Shown here one piece after another: positions 22,951-35,691 of a stretch of 64,000 bases of DNA. The notes under the pieces are model-generated. The model saw nothing but the letters and a program-made list of their open reading frames with translations. It did no database searches and had not been told where the DNA came from. Origin of the DNA: Ciona intestinalis (Eukaryota; Chordata; Ascidiacea; Phlebobranchia; Cionidae); contig NW_004191397.1 of the NCBI RefSeq assembly GCF_000224145.3, positions 1 through 64,000 of the forward strand. The letters run 5' to 3'. Position numbers and translations under genes: made by a program. Each line of letters starts with the position of its first letter. The first letter of the stretch is position 1.

Positions 22951-24587
22951 CTGCAACATGGCTCATAGGTATAAACTATCAGTATTACAAAAAACTGGCG
23001 AACTGCGCTGATTCAAAAATACCTAAAATAATTTAAAAAAAATAAAAATAGTTCTTAGTTTTATTTTTTTGTATATACACAGTCGCAAAAAAGCTTGGTA
23101 TCGAAAGCCTATATATCACACTATATTGTACGTATTGGCCTTATGGGTCCTATTATAACATATCGGTTTACTTTCGTCGTGTTGCGACTTCGTAAGCTAT
23201 TGTTGTCTGCGCAATGACACGAAATAAAGAGACGAAGGACATGTTGGTATTATAGGTTATTCAAGCCGTGGCCACAACAGTGGAACAAACTATGCGCTCT
23301 GATATCTCATCGTATACTATATTATATTAACTTTTGACGCCAGTTATAATTATAAACTTGTATCAAATCTTACATTTGCGTGTTTCTCGTACTTTGCTTC
23401 GTTAGTCACCTACAAAAGCTCAACTTATATTTTAAACCGGCATTTAAATTCTCGCATACAAACCGAACTTGAGAGAATCTGTACAGCCGATACAATGCGA
23501 TGAAATTGCTCCGAGACTTGTTAAGAGCTTGTTGCGCGCACTTCAACGCGTTCGTAGTTACCAACACGAGTTTCTAATTGTACGATTATATATAGGTCCG
23601 AGGAAGAAAAATCTGAGCGAGTAACTGTTGCAAAACCGACCGCTAAGCGTATTCAGCGAGGTATTCTCTTGTTTAAAATCTATACTAATTTCTTCTACAG
23701 GAAGGAAACGATCTAAGTTCAGTATTTTGACTTGGTGCTGTTAATAACAATTACATATGCTAAGTTCACATGCATTACTTTGGTTTGTATAAATGCACTG
23801 CAGTTCGAACAAAACCAACATGCACTTTTTCCTAAACAATTATAAACCAAAATTTGTTATCTTTATCTAAGGCTCTTAAGCAAACATTTTTAAAGTTTGT
23901 ATATATGTACTAAGATTTACCTTAACAAGATTTTTGCGGTTAATTATTGTTTGACAAAGTCAACCCAATTACCGACACTTAATCCTTTTCCACGAATACT
24001 TAGGTTAAAAGACACACTATCCCCAAGATACCCGAGCAGTCACGAATAAAAACAACGAAGAAATCTTATCGCAAGAAAGATGATAGACTTTCAAACAAAA
24101 TTAATGCATTGCAATAAAGGGTTTAAACTATTAGGTACATTATTTTGAGCGCATGTAAAACTTTAGCATATACTGATGTGATAGTACGCTAACGAGACCG
24201 CTTTGCCATTCAGCAGTATATATGATAGTTAAAATAAGGCGGAATTCAGTAAGATTTTTCTTTTGTATAACTAACTTATTTATCAGATATATCTAGTATA
24301 ATTTATTAAAAACTCTTTTAAAAACTAAGAATCAAGCGTAACTGGTTTCAGAAGTTACATACAAAAAGTCTGTTTTAAAAACTTGCTACAGAATATATTC
24401 GTATTAGTTTGTTACTTTTATTATTTATTAATTGGAATATATAGATCATGGTATAACTTTAAAAAGGGAATAATGAAAGAGCAATAAGACTATGAAAAAA
24501 CGATCTATAAGTGTACATATATAACTTCAAAATTTACGCTAACAGTGGTTACGTAGTCTCGATCGGTACTTAGTATCATACAATTAG
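22951..24587. other. Spacer probably holding the unseen 5' exons of the gene at 21426-22950
   Basis: No convincing coding exon could be tied in phase to the exon at 22950. A short open piece between AG and GTAAGA near 23350-23420 (minus) does not fit the required phase. Otherwise AT-rich and featureless. Confidence 0.4.
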
Positions 24588-24838
24588 TGCTACCATTGTG
24601 GGCGTATGTCTCCTTGGGCAAGACACTTAACGGCAATTGCTCCAACCCAGTGGTCACTAATAGGTTGTCCAGGTTATATAAGCTATACATAAAAAAATGA
24701 AAAAAGCACCCCTCAAATAATCACCCACAAAGTAACATACATGCTGGTAACTCGTAAGCTGGCGCGAGGTGTGTGAGGACCCATGTTATAACGACTGCCG
24801 TTTTCCAGCTACGCGAGGATAAAGTTACTTACATTCAT
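24588..24838 (+). repeat. tRNA-derived SINE, 5'-truncated
   Basis: Shares GCTACCATTGTGGGCGTATG, TTGGGCAAGACACTTAACGG and the TGTTATAACGACTG tail with the copy at 28873-29147. The tRNA-like head is missing. Confidence 0.75.
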
Positions 24839-24849
24839 TCAGTATACTA

Positions 24850-25041
24850 TAGTAGGGTGGAGAAAAATGGGACACCTCTTCATTGTATTTTCTCCTATCA
24901 TTTGGTAGCTAAAACAAACATTTAAAGAATTATAAAACTGTATCCTCACGACTTCCACTGACCGTTAATAATTGTTTAAAACACCACCATGATGTTTGAA
25001 GATTATGTGCTAAAAGTGTCCCATCTGCCCCCACTCTACTA
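24850..25041. mobile_element. MITE of the GGGTGGGGGAAGATGGGAC family
   Basis: Ends AGTAGGGTGGAGAAAAATGG and CATCTGCCCCCACTCTACT, TA-flanked; immediately follows the SINE at 24588. Confidence 0.75.
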
Positions 25042-25630
25042 TTTATATAATAAAACTGTACTCGCTGACTTCTCTCTTTGACTAATGAGAAAGTGGTGGA
25101 GGTTAAGAGTCAAGGGCACACTAGAAAGAAAGTTTAAACATTCACGAGCAGTCAGTTTATAAAACTTTATTTTTAGTCCATAAGCCATAAGCCATAGTAT
25201 ATTTTATAGGTCTTTATACTAAAAAGATTATGCACCACCTGGCACTTAGCTTCTTTTAATTAAAGAGTCAATAAATATACAGATATTAACTTGTAACAGC
25301 AAACTTTATTGGTGCGAATCCTTTTCGCTGGAATAGATGCATTAAAATGTGTAACAGAGTAGACTCATATTAAAGTGGCATTTCTACGAAACTGTATGGT
25401 TTTTCAGAGAGAACATGCGTTTCCGCGTCAAGCATTCGATAGAACCACGCACACAATTGCTTAGTTCACGACTGGTAGAAAACGTAGGACATTTAAGGCA
25501 TTGGCGCGAGACGTGGAAACATTAGTACTGCTCGGCAATTAATATTTATAGATTGACGCTATGAACGCTGGAAATAGTTGATGTCAAACTGTCATTGTAC
25601 TTTTAGGAAAGAAGAAACTGTGCTAGAAGA

Positions 25631-28600
25631 ATGAAACTAGATTCAATAATATGCGGTGTTTGTTGTTTTACGTTGTTGATAAATTTAACATCCTGTTTCG
25701 ATTGGGCTTCTTCAGTAGCTCAGTTGAAAGCAGTCGCAAAAACCGAACAGGTTTTGGTGTCTCGTCTTCAAAATTTTATCAATAATAAAACAGAGGAATT
25801 AGGCAGAATTCAAAAGTAAGCGTTCGTTTGTAGCGTTATATGTACGTTTGTAATGTTTTCGGTGTATGTTTCGTACTGTCGACTTAACCAATTAAATATA
25901 GACAGTTATACTGCTATTTTCACTCTCTATATACCATACAGCAAATATAGTTTTGAGTTAGTAAAACTGTATTAAGAGAGATAGCACCTTATTGCGGTAT
26001 AGTAGCAAATTGATTTACTCTGCTTTGTTTATTACAGCTACGTCGATGCTTTGCGGAAAGTTTCGGATAAGATCTCATCGAGTAAAGAAGAATATATATC
26101 ACATCCAATCAACCAATATCATCTCATTCAAAGATTTGCGAAAGAATGGACGAAGGTTGGAGATTTGCTGCAGATGTTTAACGAAACAGGTAAAACTAAC
26201 TTGTCTTTATGTTTCCGTGTATACGTAACACGGTCTAACTTGATGTGTGTTTAGGTTTTGAACTTACCCAAAACATATCTCGAATGCGGAAACTATATCC
26301 AACCGACAATGATTTAAACCCAGCAGCAGCTGGCATCGAAAGACTGCAGCGCGTATACGAGCTTTCTATAGACGAACTTATTGAAGGAAATGTAAAAGGT
26401 ATGTAAAACCTAATCATTTCTTTATTAAATGGCTACAATTCATAAAAACATATTAAACACACAAGGAGGTATTTAGCGATTCGCACAACAGGTTAAGTTT
26501 TACAAATTCGATAACACAGGAAAAGACGGGACAGTTTAAAATCTTTGTTAATTTTGGTTAAAAAGTGAATTTATTTTTAGGACTACAAGTAAATAACAAG
26601 TAAAAATGCACGCTTTGAAAATCAAGTTTAAACATTCTGTTACTTGCCTTACTGTTATAGTTCTTAACATGTTATATACATTACATTATCGAGCACGGTA
26701 GTGGTCATATATAGATCCTTATTCGTTCCCGGTTGTTTTTTTGTTGTTTTCATCGTGCGACTTTTTCCGCACCTATCTTAATTCTTAATTCTAGCAAATA
26801 TTCTTTAATCTCTTGATTAAAATCAAATAATTATAGATATTTAAAATTTTTAGACCAAATTTTTCAGATTTGAAACCACATGATTAGTGTGTGGCCGCAC
26901 GTCATGTGTGTGTGTGCTTCGAACCGTACATGATTGCCATTTTCCTATGACTTTAATTTGGGATAAAACAAAAAAAGTAACGCTTTAAAGTTATGAACAT
27001 AAAGTTTACATGGCAAAAAACTAACACAGTCGGCCAGTTCCGTTAGGCTAACTACAAGTTCCAGAATACTGTTAATATAAAAATATTTTAATTTAGTATG
27101 TCATCTTCTCCCAGGTTGTATAGTTTTGTAGATTTTCATTGCCGAACTTTAAAAGGGTTGGTTTTACTTCAATAATTTATACCTGATGGGTTATTCAAAT
27201 ATAATATAATATATTAATATAATGAATGAATGAATGAAAAATAATATATTAATATAATATAATGATAACAAGCGGAAAATATATTTAAACTTCAGTTATT
27301 TGCACTTAATAATAATAATTTATAACAAGTGGCTTATTGTGCCCAAAACAGTGTAGCAAAACCCAATTTGTATATTTATCAATAGTTATTATCAATTTTC
27401 TGTTATTACAAGTTCATATACATTTTGTAGGATACAATATTTATCCATTGATGTTCGAACATTACCCATTGTCGTTCAAACAATACCAATTGTTTAGACC
27501 TAATTTTCAAAGCGTACAGTATTATTTCGTGATTTTTTACGTGTATTCCTAATAATAAATACAATTATTAATCAAAACTAACAATTATTATAAACTGTCC
27601 CGTCTTACCTTGTTTGTTTTCGAATTTGTAAAAATATACCTGCGAACCGCTAAATAACTCTTCGTGTTTTAATATATTTTTTAGAATTGTTGTTAAATAA
27701 TAAAGGAATAAAATTATTATTTATTCGTATCCCCCCAAAAACTATCATATGTTTTGAATTTTTAAATATATGGCAACATGTGCGTAAGTGTCCCATCTTT
27801 TCCCATCCTATTAAAGTAGGGTGAGGAAGGACGGAAAATATTTCATCCTTTTTGTTCAACTGCGGTGCTGGATTAGTGATGCAAACTACAAAACTTTGAC
27901 AGTTTTAATATGATTCAGCGAATATTTATATTAAACATCTTATTATTAATTCTTTTTCAGTCATTAAAAAATGTATTCGTTCAACACCGAATTTGAATAC
28001 TTAAATATATACACCTCGTGCCTGTTTACGAGTTTTACCACGTGTCATGGCGTTTATTCGATTTTTTCGTTGTTTTTTTCGGTATGCCTGACAAAAACAC
28101 TCGAAACTCAATAAATGTTAAGTATCTTGTCTAGTGACGCAGAGGTCTACAATTGTATAGGGGCATTGAGCATCTATATCGTCTGGTACGATGCAACTGC
28201 GCCAGATGACTGAGTCACGGTCCATTCACGTTTAAGCGTTAAACTAAACCCATGTATACTCAATTTTGTTTCAGGTGAAAAGTCTGGTTATAAACTTTCT
28301 CCTGGTGACTGCTTTCTGATCGGAAAAATATCCTGCAAATCATTTAAGTGCGATGCGTGTAAAATATGGATGCAACGAGCATTAAAACTTAAAGCAGACG
28401 AAACCTTCACAAATGACGAAGCACTGGCATATGAAGCGGTATGCCGAGCAAAGGTAAATGTTACACTCCAGGTTCGTAAAACACCAGCGGTCAGATAAAA
28501 TCGTACTGTAATGTAAAAGCAGCATAAAACACAAGGAGCGTCCGACTCTTAACACAACACACCAGTGCGTACTCGCTTTACACTTAAACCCAATGCCCGT

Positions 28601-31600
28601 CTCCACGTCACTGCGTTGGAGACTAGAAGGGTAATTAGCGTGAGAGGGAATTCGAAGGAGCAGGAGCAGGAGAAGCGCATTCGGCTCAAGGCACATGTAG
28701 GGCGAGAATACGAGCATTGTAACATAAATATGTGATTTAATGCAATAATCATTTGTTTATAAATTATAGTAGGCCGGGGTCAGATTACACATGTTTTCTT
28801 TTCGTGTCCCATTTGGTAGAAAACAAAGAAATGTCATAAATATCTATTCAACAAGAATACCGTTTTTAATTGTCCAGCGCCGTGACAAAATGGTTAGCGC
28901 GCCTCTAACCCAGAAGTATTGGGTTCAAGACTCGTTGCTACTACCATTGTGGGCGTATGTGTCCTTGGGCAAGACCTTTAACGGCAATTGCTTCAACCAA
29001 GTGGTCACTGATGGGTTGAACAAATTATCAGCCATATATAAAAAATTCCAAAAAATAATCTCCCAAAGTAACATACATGGTAACTCGTAAGCTGGCACGA
29101 GGTGTATCAGCACCCATGTTATAACGACTGTCGTTTTCCGGTGATATGCTAACGGTCTCTCACCTTACCCCAAAGTACTATATTTATGTTATACATATTA
29201 AAACAACGATATGATAAAATGTTTATCGATTATAACAGTTTTAATTATAATATTACAGCGAGGTAACTTAACGCATGCTTTTGCAATAACTGAAGACTTG
29301 TTGACACGTGATCCATTCAATGATATATTGTTGGGAAATATGTTGTACTACAGGTTTGTGTTAGGAAAACTGAACATATTGTATCCATGTTTTATAACCA
29401 TCAAAGTTGAGTGATTTTTTTTCTAATGGGAAATTCCATGCTTTGGGTCACGGCCATTTTTTACCCCTGCGGTCGAATTTGCGATTTTAGAACTCATTTT
29501 TTTCAGACGCTTTTTTATATTTTAACATTTTAATGATAGCTTTAGGTCACATTTGAGTATAACTTTCAATACACAAATTTTGATTGTTTGTTGGTGTGTC
29601 TCTTTAAGCAATATTGATAATTTGTTCCTTTGCGGGGTGTAAATAAAGAAGTTTCAACTGATTTCTAGGCTTGGTTACAATAGGTCTTTTTTTATAAGTT
29701 TGACACGATTTCGGTAACGTAGCCTATTTACCACATTAAAACACGCACTATATAAGCATTAAATCCGTATATTTGTGCCTTGCAGAATGTTTCTTCGTTA
29801 TCCACATCTGTTCATTTTTCACAAAGATGAAAATGCTGAAGATGAGATTAAACAATATAATCAAATTTGTCAAGGAAAATTTAAATTGGTATGACTAACC
29901 TTCTGTGTAAATTGATCGAATAATTACTACAAAATAATTTATATGTAGCCACACAAGGTTTCGAAGAACCTTCGATGTTACTTGTACACAAACAAGAATG
30001 ACCCGAGACTGCGAATTAAACCCGTTAAAGTTGAAGAACTTTGTAACTCTCCTCATATAGTGCAGTTCTATGACGTCATAAATAATGATGACATTGAGAC
30101 AATAAAGAAAATGTCGAAAAAACACGTAAGATATAATCACCAACTTAAAATATTAAATCAGGTGACATATTATCCTAATGTTTATATTTTCTTTTTTTCG
30201 CTAATTTAGCTCAGTCGGGCTTTGGTAACGGGTCCTAATAACACCGGAATAGTTGAAGATATCCGGACTAGCAAGGTAGCGTGGTTTAAAAAAAATGACT
30301 TCACAGCGGTGAAAAAACTTTATACAAGAATAAGTGAAATGACCGGCTTATCTGAAGAGACGTTTGAGGACTTACAGGTTGGAGTTTCGTTTTTGTTTCA
30401 CAACAAAGATGTAAAAAAACAAGTTATAAAAATAATCACTGTTGTCAAAATGTATAATTAGTATTGATATTTAATATCTAAAATAAATTCTGTAACATAC
30501 GCATAAGAACTTTGTTTAAAGTATTTGTATTTTTCAGGTGGCAAATTATGGCCTCGCTGGTGAATACCAGCCTCACTTTGACTATACCGAGGTATATATT
30601 ATGATACGTTTGTTTCTATGGTACGGTGGGGAAAAATTAAGTAAATATCATTCCTAATTTTAAAAATCCAAATGCACATTTTTGGGAGGTGATACCTTGA
30701 TAGTTTTTGGGGTGGGGTGGTGATAGCATGATTTAACTGACAACACTTAAAAGAAATATATATTTAAACACATGAGATGCTATTTAACGATTTATACATG
30801 TTTGGTATACAACGTTGTACGGCGGTGCAAAGTGGGGTAAGATGTTTATTCCACAATCCTTGCTTGTTTTGATTATTAAAGAAATTTAGTATCGTAATTG
30901 CACATAAGCCTTTAACGGCGCCGTAGCACAGTTGGTTAGCGCGCCTGCCTGTAACCCAAAGGTAACGGGTTCTAAGCTCGTCGTTGCTACCATTTTGGGA
31001 GTGCAAGCCCGATAAAAAGTTAGCCATCTTGCTCCGCTCTCCTTTTTACCGCAACCTATTATACAGTATTAAACAAGAGCATGTAACAATATAAACAATG
31101 CATTCCGTAACATTATACTTTTAAAACAGGACCCATCAATTTATAAACGCGAGGATGGCGCGGAAGTGGGCAATAGGATTGCTACAATGTTGCTTTATGT
31201 AAGTGTACTTTTATTGTCTAGTATAATGAAAAAAATCCGGCGTCGTGGTGGTATAGTGGTTCGTAACCGGCTATTTCCAACCGGCTAATTGCCCCCAATG
31301 ACTATTTCCCCCCGGCTATCCCCCCCCGTGACTATTCTCCTCTAGCCGGCCGGGGAAATCGCCTGGGGGGATATAGCCTAGAACCATAGTGGTTAGCGCG
31401 TCTTCCTGTAACCAATAGGTAATAGATTCAAGGCTCGTCGCTGCCACCATTGTAGGCGTATGTGTCTGCTTAAGCAAGACTTAAAGGCAACTGCTCCAAC
31501 CCAGTGGTCACTAATGGGTTATCCAAATTATCAGCCATATATAAAAATAAAAAATCACCGAAAGAGCTGACATGGATGTATCAACACCTTTATTATAACG

Positions 31601-32728
31601 ACTTTTTTTGTAAATCTATTGGAGATTTTGTTCTATTTTTTCTCATGTTATAATATTATTATTGCCAGTTAAATGACGTCAAAGAAGGAGGTCGTACGGC
31701 TTTTATAGAACCCAAAATTGTCGCAAAACCGATCAAGGGTAGCGCAGTGTTCTGGTACAACTTGTATCCTTCTGGTTTAGGTGATCCGCGAACTCGACAT
31801 GCGTCCTGTCCAGTCGTTATAGGAAATAAATGGGGTAAAAATAATGCATACTTCACGTTTTAAAAGTTTATTACATTTTCCAAATTTTTTATATATATTT
31901 GTATAGGGACTTTGGTTTTAGTATATTAAAGGGGCATACCAGCGAAAAATCAAAATTTGTGTATTGATAGATATGCTCAAATGCGTTTTAAAAGATAAAA
32001 CAGCTTTTGAAAATAATGAGTTTCAAAACCGCGAATTCGCCAGCTGGTTAAAAAAATCGGCCGTGGCGCAATGCATAGGATTTTCCATAAGAAAAAAATT
32101 CCTCAACTTTGATCGTTTCTAGTTTTTAAAATAAAAAATTGTAAAACATAGACTTTATTATGTTTTAATTTTCGATTGAACACAGCTACCATAGTACTCT
32201 AAAACAGTGTTTAGAGTACTATGCAGCTACATAATATGCTGACTAAACACTTTTTTCTTATTACTTAATTTTTAGCAGTAGTTTAGAAACTAGAAACGAT
32301 CAAAGTTGAATGAACTTTTTTTTTAATGGGAAATCCCATACATTGTCAAAACAGCCGAATTTTTTTTACTCCAGCGGGTTTTTTTCACGCAATTTCTTGA
32401 AAAGCCGTGTCGTTTTGGCGAATTTTTATGGTACCTTTAGGTTACATTTAAGCATATCTATCCATACACAAATTTTGATTTTTCGTTGGTATGCCCTTTT
32501 AATATATATGGACTATGGTAAACTGAAAATATGTTATCAAATGAAATAAAATAAGTTATCAAATGAGAAAATTTACTTTCCGACAGTTTGGATCAAGAAA
32601 TAGGTGTACTCATAACGATAGTAAACGCTCTTATATTCACAGCTTCCAATGTTTGGGTTCACGAAGTACAACAAGAATTTAAACGGAAATGTGGATTAAG
32701 ACAAGATGCAGATAACAGAATATTTTAA
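25631..32728 (+). CDS. P4HA: Prolyl 4-hydroxylase subunit alpha, complete, 12 exons
   Basis: Exons: 25631-25815, 26038-26189, 26255-26398, 28275-28453, 29259-29353, 29786-29888, 29949-30125, 30210-30377, 30538-30591, 31130-31198, 31669-31834, 32643-32728. All join in phase with GT-AG borders; 525 aa (human P4HA1 534). Layout: signal peptide (CCFTLLINLTSCFDWASS), N-terminal dimerisation coiled coil, peptide-substrate-binding TPR-like domain (exon 4, GDCFLIGKISC, to exon 5), then the double-stranded beta-helix catalytic domain. The iron-binding HxD is in QPHFDYT (exon 9); the distal His and the 2-oxoglutarate-binding Lys are in RHASCPVVIGNKW (exon 11). The enzyme hydroxylates collagen prolines in the ER as an alpha2beta2 tetramer with protein disulfide isomerase, using Fe(II), 2-oxoglutarate, O2 and ascorbate. 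All catalytic residues are present, so it looks functional. Introns carry several SINEs and MITEs. It cannot be assigned to P4HA1, 2 or 3. Confidence 0.96.
26685..26900 (+). repeat. Dispersed repeat R1, partial copy
   Basis: Shares about 215 bp (GAGCACGGTAGTGGTCATAT, TTTTTCCGCACCTATCTTAA, TCTCTTGATTAAAATCAAAT) with 33150-33350 and 41985-42190. In P4HA intron 3. Confidence 0.65.
28768..29178. mobile_element. MITE of the GGGTGGGGGAAGATGGGAC family, split by a SINE
   Basis: The left part (about 28768-28872) starts AGTAGGCCGGGGTCAGATT and has the usual ATTTGGTAGAAAACAAAG interior. The terminal text CTCTCACCTTACCCC appears again only after the SINE (about 29155-29178). In P4HA intron 4. Confidence 0.55.
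28873..29147 (+). repeat. tRNA-derived SINE, near full length
   Basis: The head has a Pol III A box-like CAAAATGGTTAGCGCGCC and B box-like GGGTTCAAGACTC, then the family body (GTCCTTGGGCAAGACC, CAGCCATATATAAAAA) and tail (TATAACGACTGTCG). It matches the composite tRNA-headed SINE type described for Ciona (Cics-1, from memory). Confidence 0.8.
29400..29615 (+). repeat. Half copy of the TTAA MITE (AGGGGCATACC family)
   Basis: Right half only: TCAAAGTTGAGTGATTTTTT..., CTTTAGGTCACATTTGAGTA, CACAAATTTTGATTGTTTGT and a TCTCTTTAA end. In P4HA intron 5. Confidence 0.65.
30917..31018 (+). repeat. SINE head only (tRNA-like part)
   Basis: GCGCCGTAGCACAGTTGGTTAG (A box TAGCACAGTTGG) and GGTTCTAAGCTC (B box), then the start of the body, then truncated. 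In P4HA intron 9. Confidence 0.7.
31241..31600 (+). repeat. tRNA-derived SINE with a GC-rich insert in its head
   Basis: SINE text GTGGTGGTATAGTGGTT breaks at about 31263. A roughly 120-bp C/G-homopolymer-rich insert follows, and the SINE resumes at about 31385 (ATAGTGGTTAGCGCG) with the B box, body and tail. In P4HA intron 10. Confidence 0.65.
31930..32498. mobile_element. TTAA MITE (AGGGGCATACC family), second near-complete copy
   Basis: TTAA at 31926-31929 and 32499-32502. Left end AGGGGCATACCAGCG; the right end is the inverse (CGTTGGTATGCCCTT). In P4HA intron 11. Shorter than the copy at 876-1662 but with the same internal CTAGTTTTTAAA / TTTAGAAACTAG blocks. Confidence 0.8.
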
Positions 32729-33129
32729 ATTTCGATAAACAAAGTTTCGCTAAAATTTGCTGATGCAAGAAAGTTTACAAGAAACTGTTTTATGTGAAAA
32801 AGTGCTCTGCTGTTTATCACAACGTAATAAAGAAGCTTATGGAGTTTGTGTTACAGGTTTTATTATATTAAATAGTTGGATGGAGTAAAATGAAACGCTT
32901 GAAGCGATATAACAATAAAAGTCTCTTAAAAAAGGCATACCAAGGAAAAATCTATGAAAGAGGCATACCACAAGTCCACACAGAATAGAAAAACAAATTC
33001 GTCATTGCCACCTAGCGAAAATTATGATTTCGTCGGAAGAAATGGTGGATGCGGATGGTACCGATACGGATAGTGGATACTATGTAAGCTGAGCATAGAG
33101 AACTAATACATCACATTTAAATGTACGTA

Positions 33130-33845
33130 TTTACTGTTCATTATTCTTTATTGAGCACGTTAGTGGTCATATAGATCCTTTTTCGTCGAACAGTTGTTCT
33201 TGTTAATGTTGTTGTTTTTTGGACGACTTTTTTCCGCACTTACCTCAATTTTCAATTCTAGCATTTATTCTTTATTCTCTTGATTGAAATCAAATCATAA
33301 TATATATTTATAATTTTAGACTGAATTTTCAAATTTAAAACCGCACGATGAGCGATTAATTAACGATTACTTTCCTCATGCACTTTACACAGCGGAAACA
33401 CTGTCTGGCAGTTTGGCAGGAAACGACGGCACGCGTGTTGTATCCACACAACGATTCACAACTGAATCAAACTATTAGCATTTAAGTGGGGACGCATTAA
33501 ATGCACTACTCTTATACCGTATTATCATTAATCGTAATTGAAACATTATTTTAAATTCAACATTATATGATTAATATTAACTTCTAACTTTACCTAATTA
33601 CTGCGTGATTACAAAATTCATGAAAACAAACGTTTTAAGGCGACGACAACGTTAACTAGTGTAAGTTTACAATAAACACATGGTACAGGAGTTGTGCAAA
33701 GCGTATTTACACATATTCTTCACCAATCACTCAATCCTCATACTTCATAAGTTTCATTAGTTATAATACATGTATAAATACATTCTGCCTACTGCTCCAC
33801 AGTCACCAATGGCGACTAGAACCCGTTTTGTTGGTTACTTCAGAT
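33130..33845 (+). repeat. Dispersed repeat R1, long copy
   Basis: About 700 bp collinear with 41985-42720: GAGCACGTTAGTGGTCATAT, CGTCGAACAGTTGTTCTTG, then CTGCGTGATTACA, ACACATGGTACAGGAGTTGT and CTACTGCTCCACAGTCACCA. A shorter piece related to its middle lies near 6150-6260. No terminal inverted repeat or coding seen. Confidence 0.65.
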
Positions 33846-33896
33846 TTGTTTTTGATCGAGCCTAGTCGACCGTTGTAGTAAAAGGATTAATTAATA

Positions 33897-34090
33897 TAGC
33901 AGGATGGGGGTAGATGGGACAACTTTTGATTTTGATTTCTTTTTTCATTTGGTAGTAAACAAAGAACATTTAATGAATTATAAAACCGTATCTTCACGAC
34001 TTCCATAGACCGTTGTTAATTGTTTAAAACACGATCAGACTATTTGGATATTATCTGTTAAATGTGTCCCATCTTCCCCGACTCTACTAT
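33897..34090. mobile_element. MITE of the GGGTGGGGGAAGATGGGAC family
   Basis: Ends GCAGGATGGGGGTAGATGGG and CATCTTCCCCGACTCTACTA; full length with the usual interior. Confidence 0.75.
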
Positions 34091-34225
34091 CTTATGCTAA
34101 TCAGTTTAGAACGTGCTCATTCATTAGATCGGTAATCTCTTGTAATGTGTATAATTTTCCTCTCTTATCTATGACAATGGTAAACGGGAACGACCCGCGA
34201 AAGAGAGAGAGTGTGTGTCACTGTG

Positions 34226-34298
34226 TTCAAACATGACAATCGCCTATTATAAATACATTATGTATTGTTATTTATAGCAGGTGATTGTCATGTTTGAA
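34226..34298. repeat. Near-perfect 73-bp hairpin
   Basis: TTCAAACATGACAATCGCC at the left is matched in reverse by GGTGATTGTCATGTTTGAA at the right, with inner arms CTATTATAAATAC / TTATTTATAGC. It sits inside a partial copy of the element at 34380-34886. Confidence 0.7.
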
Positions 34299-34379
34299 GT
34301 GCAATTTCTTTCACAAATCGTTTTTTAATTTGAAAACTACCTGTCATCTGTTTTATCCGCAGCAGACTGAGCAGAGTCC

Positions 34380-34886
34380 GTATATAAACCACAGAAATAA
34401 AAAAGAGTAGAACGCGCAACTTCCCAAAACCGTGATATATTCTTTTTTCTATTCACGTGACCGCCAACTCCGTCCCCATTTCGCTTGGTCTCCATTGTAA
34501 AAGATAGGCGCATAGTAGTTTTAAGAGGTTTTTGCTGTTTATTTCAAAAACTACACTAACTATTCCAGTTTATTAGGCCAGTTCACTTATTTGGTAGGTT
34601 AACGCTTACAGTTTACCACTTTTTAGAAAATTTAATTATTTAATAATTTTAATTAAAAACCTTCAAGCAAACGGTTTGTTAGAAATATTTGTATATTAGA
34701 AAATAGTTGTTTTACCCTATAACTTTAAATCAAGTCAAAAAATGAAGAAAAACTAGATAAAACGACCTCGATTCCATTGACTACAATAGTAAACGGGACG
34801 ACCCGCAAAAGAGAGAGAGTGTATCGTGCTCTCTCCTTTGCCGACATAGGAGATGCGCGTTCTATTCTTTTTTAGTTCTGTGATAT
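34380..34886. mobile_element. TIR element A, copy 1
   Basis: Starts ACCACAGAAATAAAAAAGAG..GAACGCGC and ends with the inverse (GCGCGTTCTATTCTTTTTTAGTTCTGTG). About 500 bp, no ORF. It contains GACGACCCGCAAAAGAGAGAG near its right end. Confidence 0.75.
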
Positions 34887-35690
34887 AAACATGAGTTATT
34901 TCATGTCGCCTATAGAAATCACATAGCACACAGCAAATGGGGCCAGAGTCGTATAAACACCGAGTAGTCCAACTGCCGTCTATGTGTGTCCAAAATAGAG
35001 CAAAAGTGGTGACTTTGACAAAGGGTTTAAACGAACTTGTTAAGTTTTGTTTGTGTTTTCCTATTGTGGGAAGGTGTAAAACAGCTTCTATTTACCTTAC
35101 CAAACATTTTTTAGAAAAAATGTATAAATTTAGCCGCATTAAATGACTAGAATGTCGCAAATCAACCGCTTCTAATTCTAATTTTTGACTTTTTTTGACA
35201 CAGAAAACAAATAACACATGTTTTTTACATTTTTCAACCTTTAAATTTGTTTTTAGGCCCAAGTTTTTCTGTAATTTACCGAAAAACATACATTTTCCCT
35301 ATACCTACTGTGTTATTTTGGACCCAAATTACCGTTCAATTTGTGTTTTACGTAACAATGGGTTGGACTACTCGGTATTTCTATGGCTCTGAATGGGGCT
35401 AAATTGATCATAGACATAATATAAATATGTACATATGAAGCTAAATTTATACCATTTTATGTTTTTAATATAAATACGGGATGCAGATTGAAGAAAATCA
35501 AATTTTCAAGTAGTTGTTTAAATTTATTAAAGCTTAAAAGTGACTTGAAGTTTTTTAGTTGTATAAATAAACTGCGACTAAGCAGAAAAATATGTTTAAA
35601 AATTCCCGTTGCTAGGGTAAACAATCGGCGAAATTAGCCCTATTTGGTTGCCCTGTAAGATTTCTATGGTGATGAAATAACTCATGTTTA
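34887..35690. mobile_element. TIR element B between two copies of element A
   Basis: Left end ATGAGTTATTTCATGTCGCC, right end the inverse (GGTGATGAAATAACTCAT). The interior also shows inverse pairs (ACACCGAGTAGTCCAAC near 34960 versus GTTGGACTACTCGG near 35362). No protein-like ORF. Confidence 0.65.
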
Positions 35691-35691
35691 T

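Noticed and set aside
28382-28752. Minus-strand Cys-rich ORFs
   Set aside because: They overlap P4HA exon 4 and its intron in antisense and show no family; shadow ORFs.
34937-35392. Overlapping ORFs of 65-69 aa in element B
   Set aside because: They come from the inverted halves of a non-autonomous element; no transposase signature.
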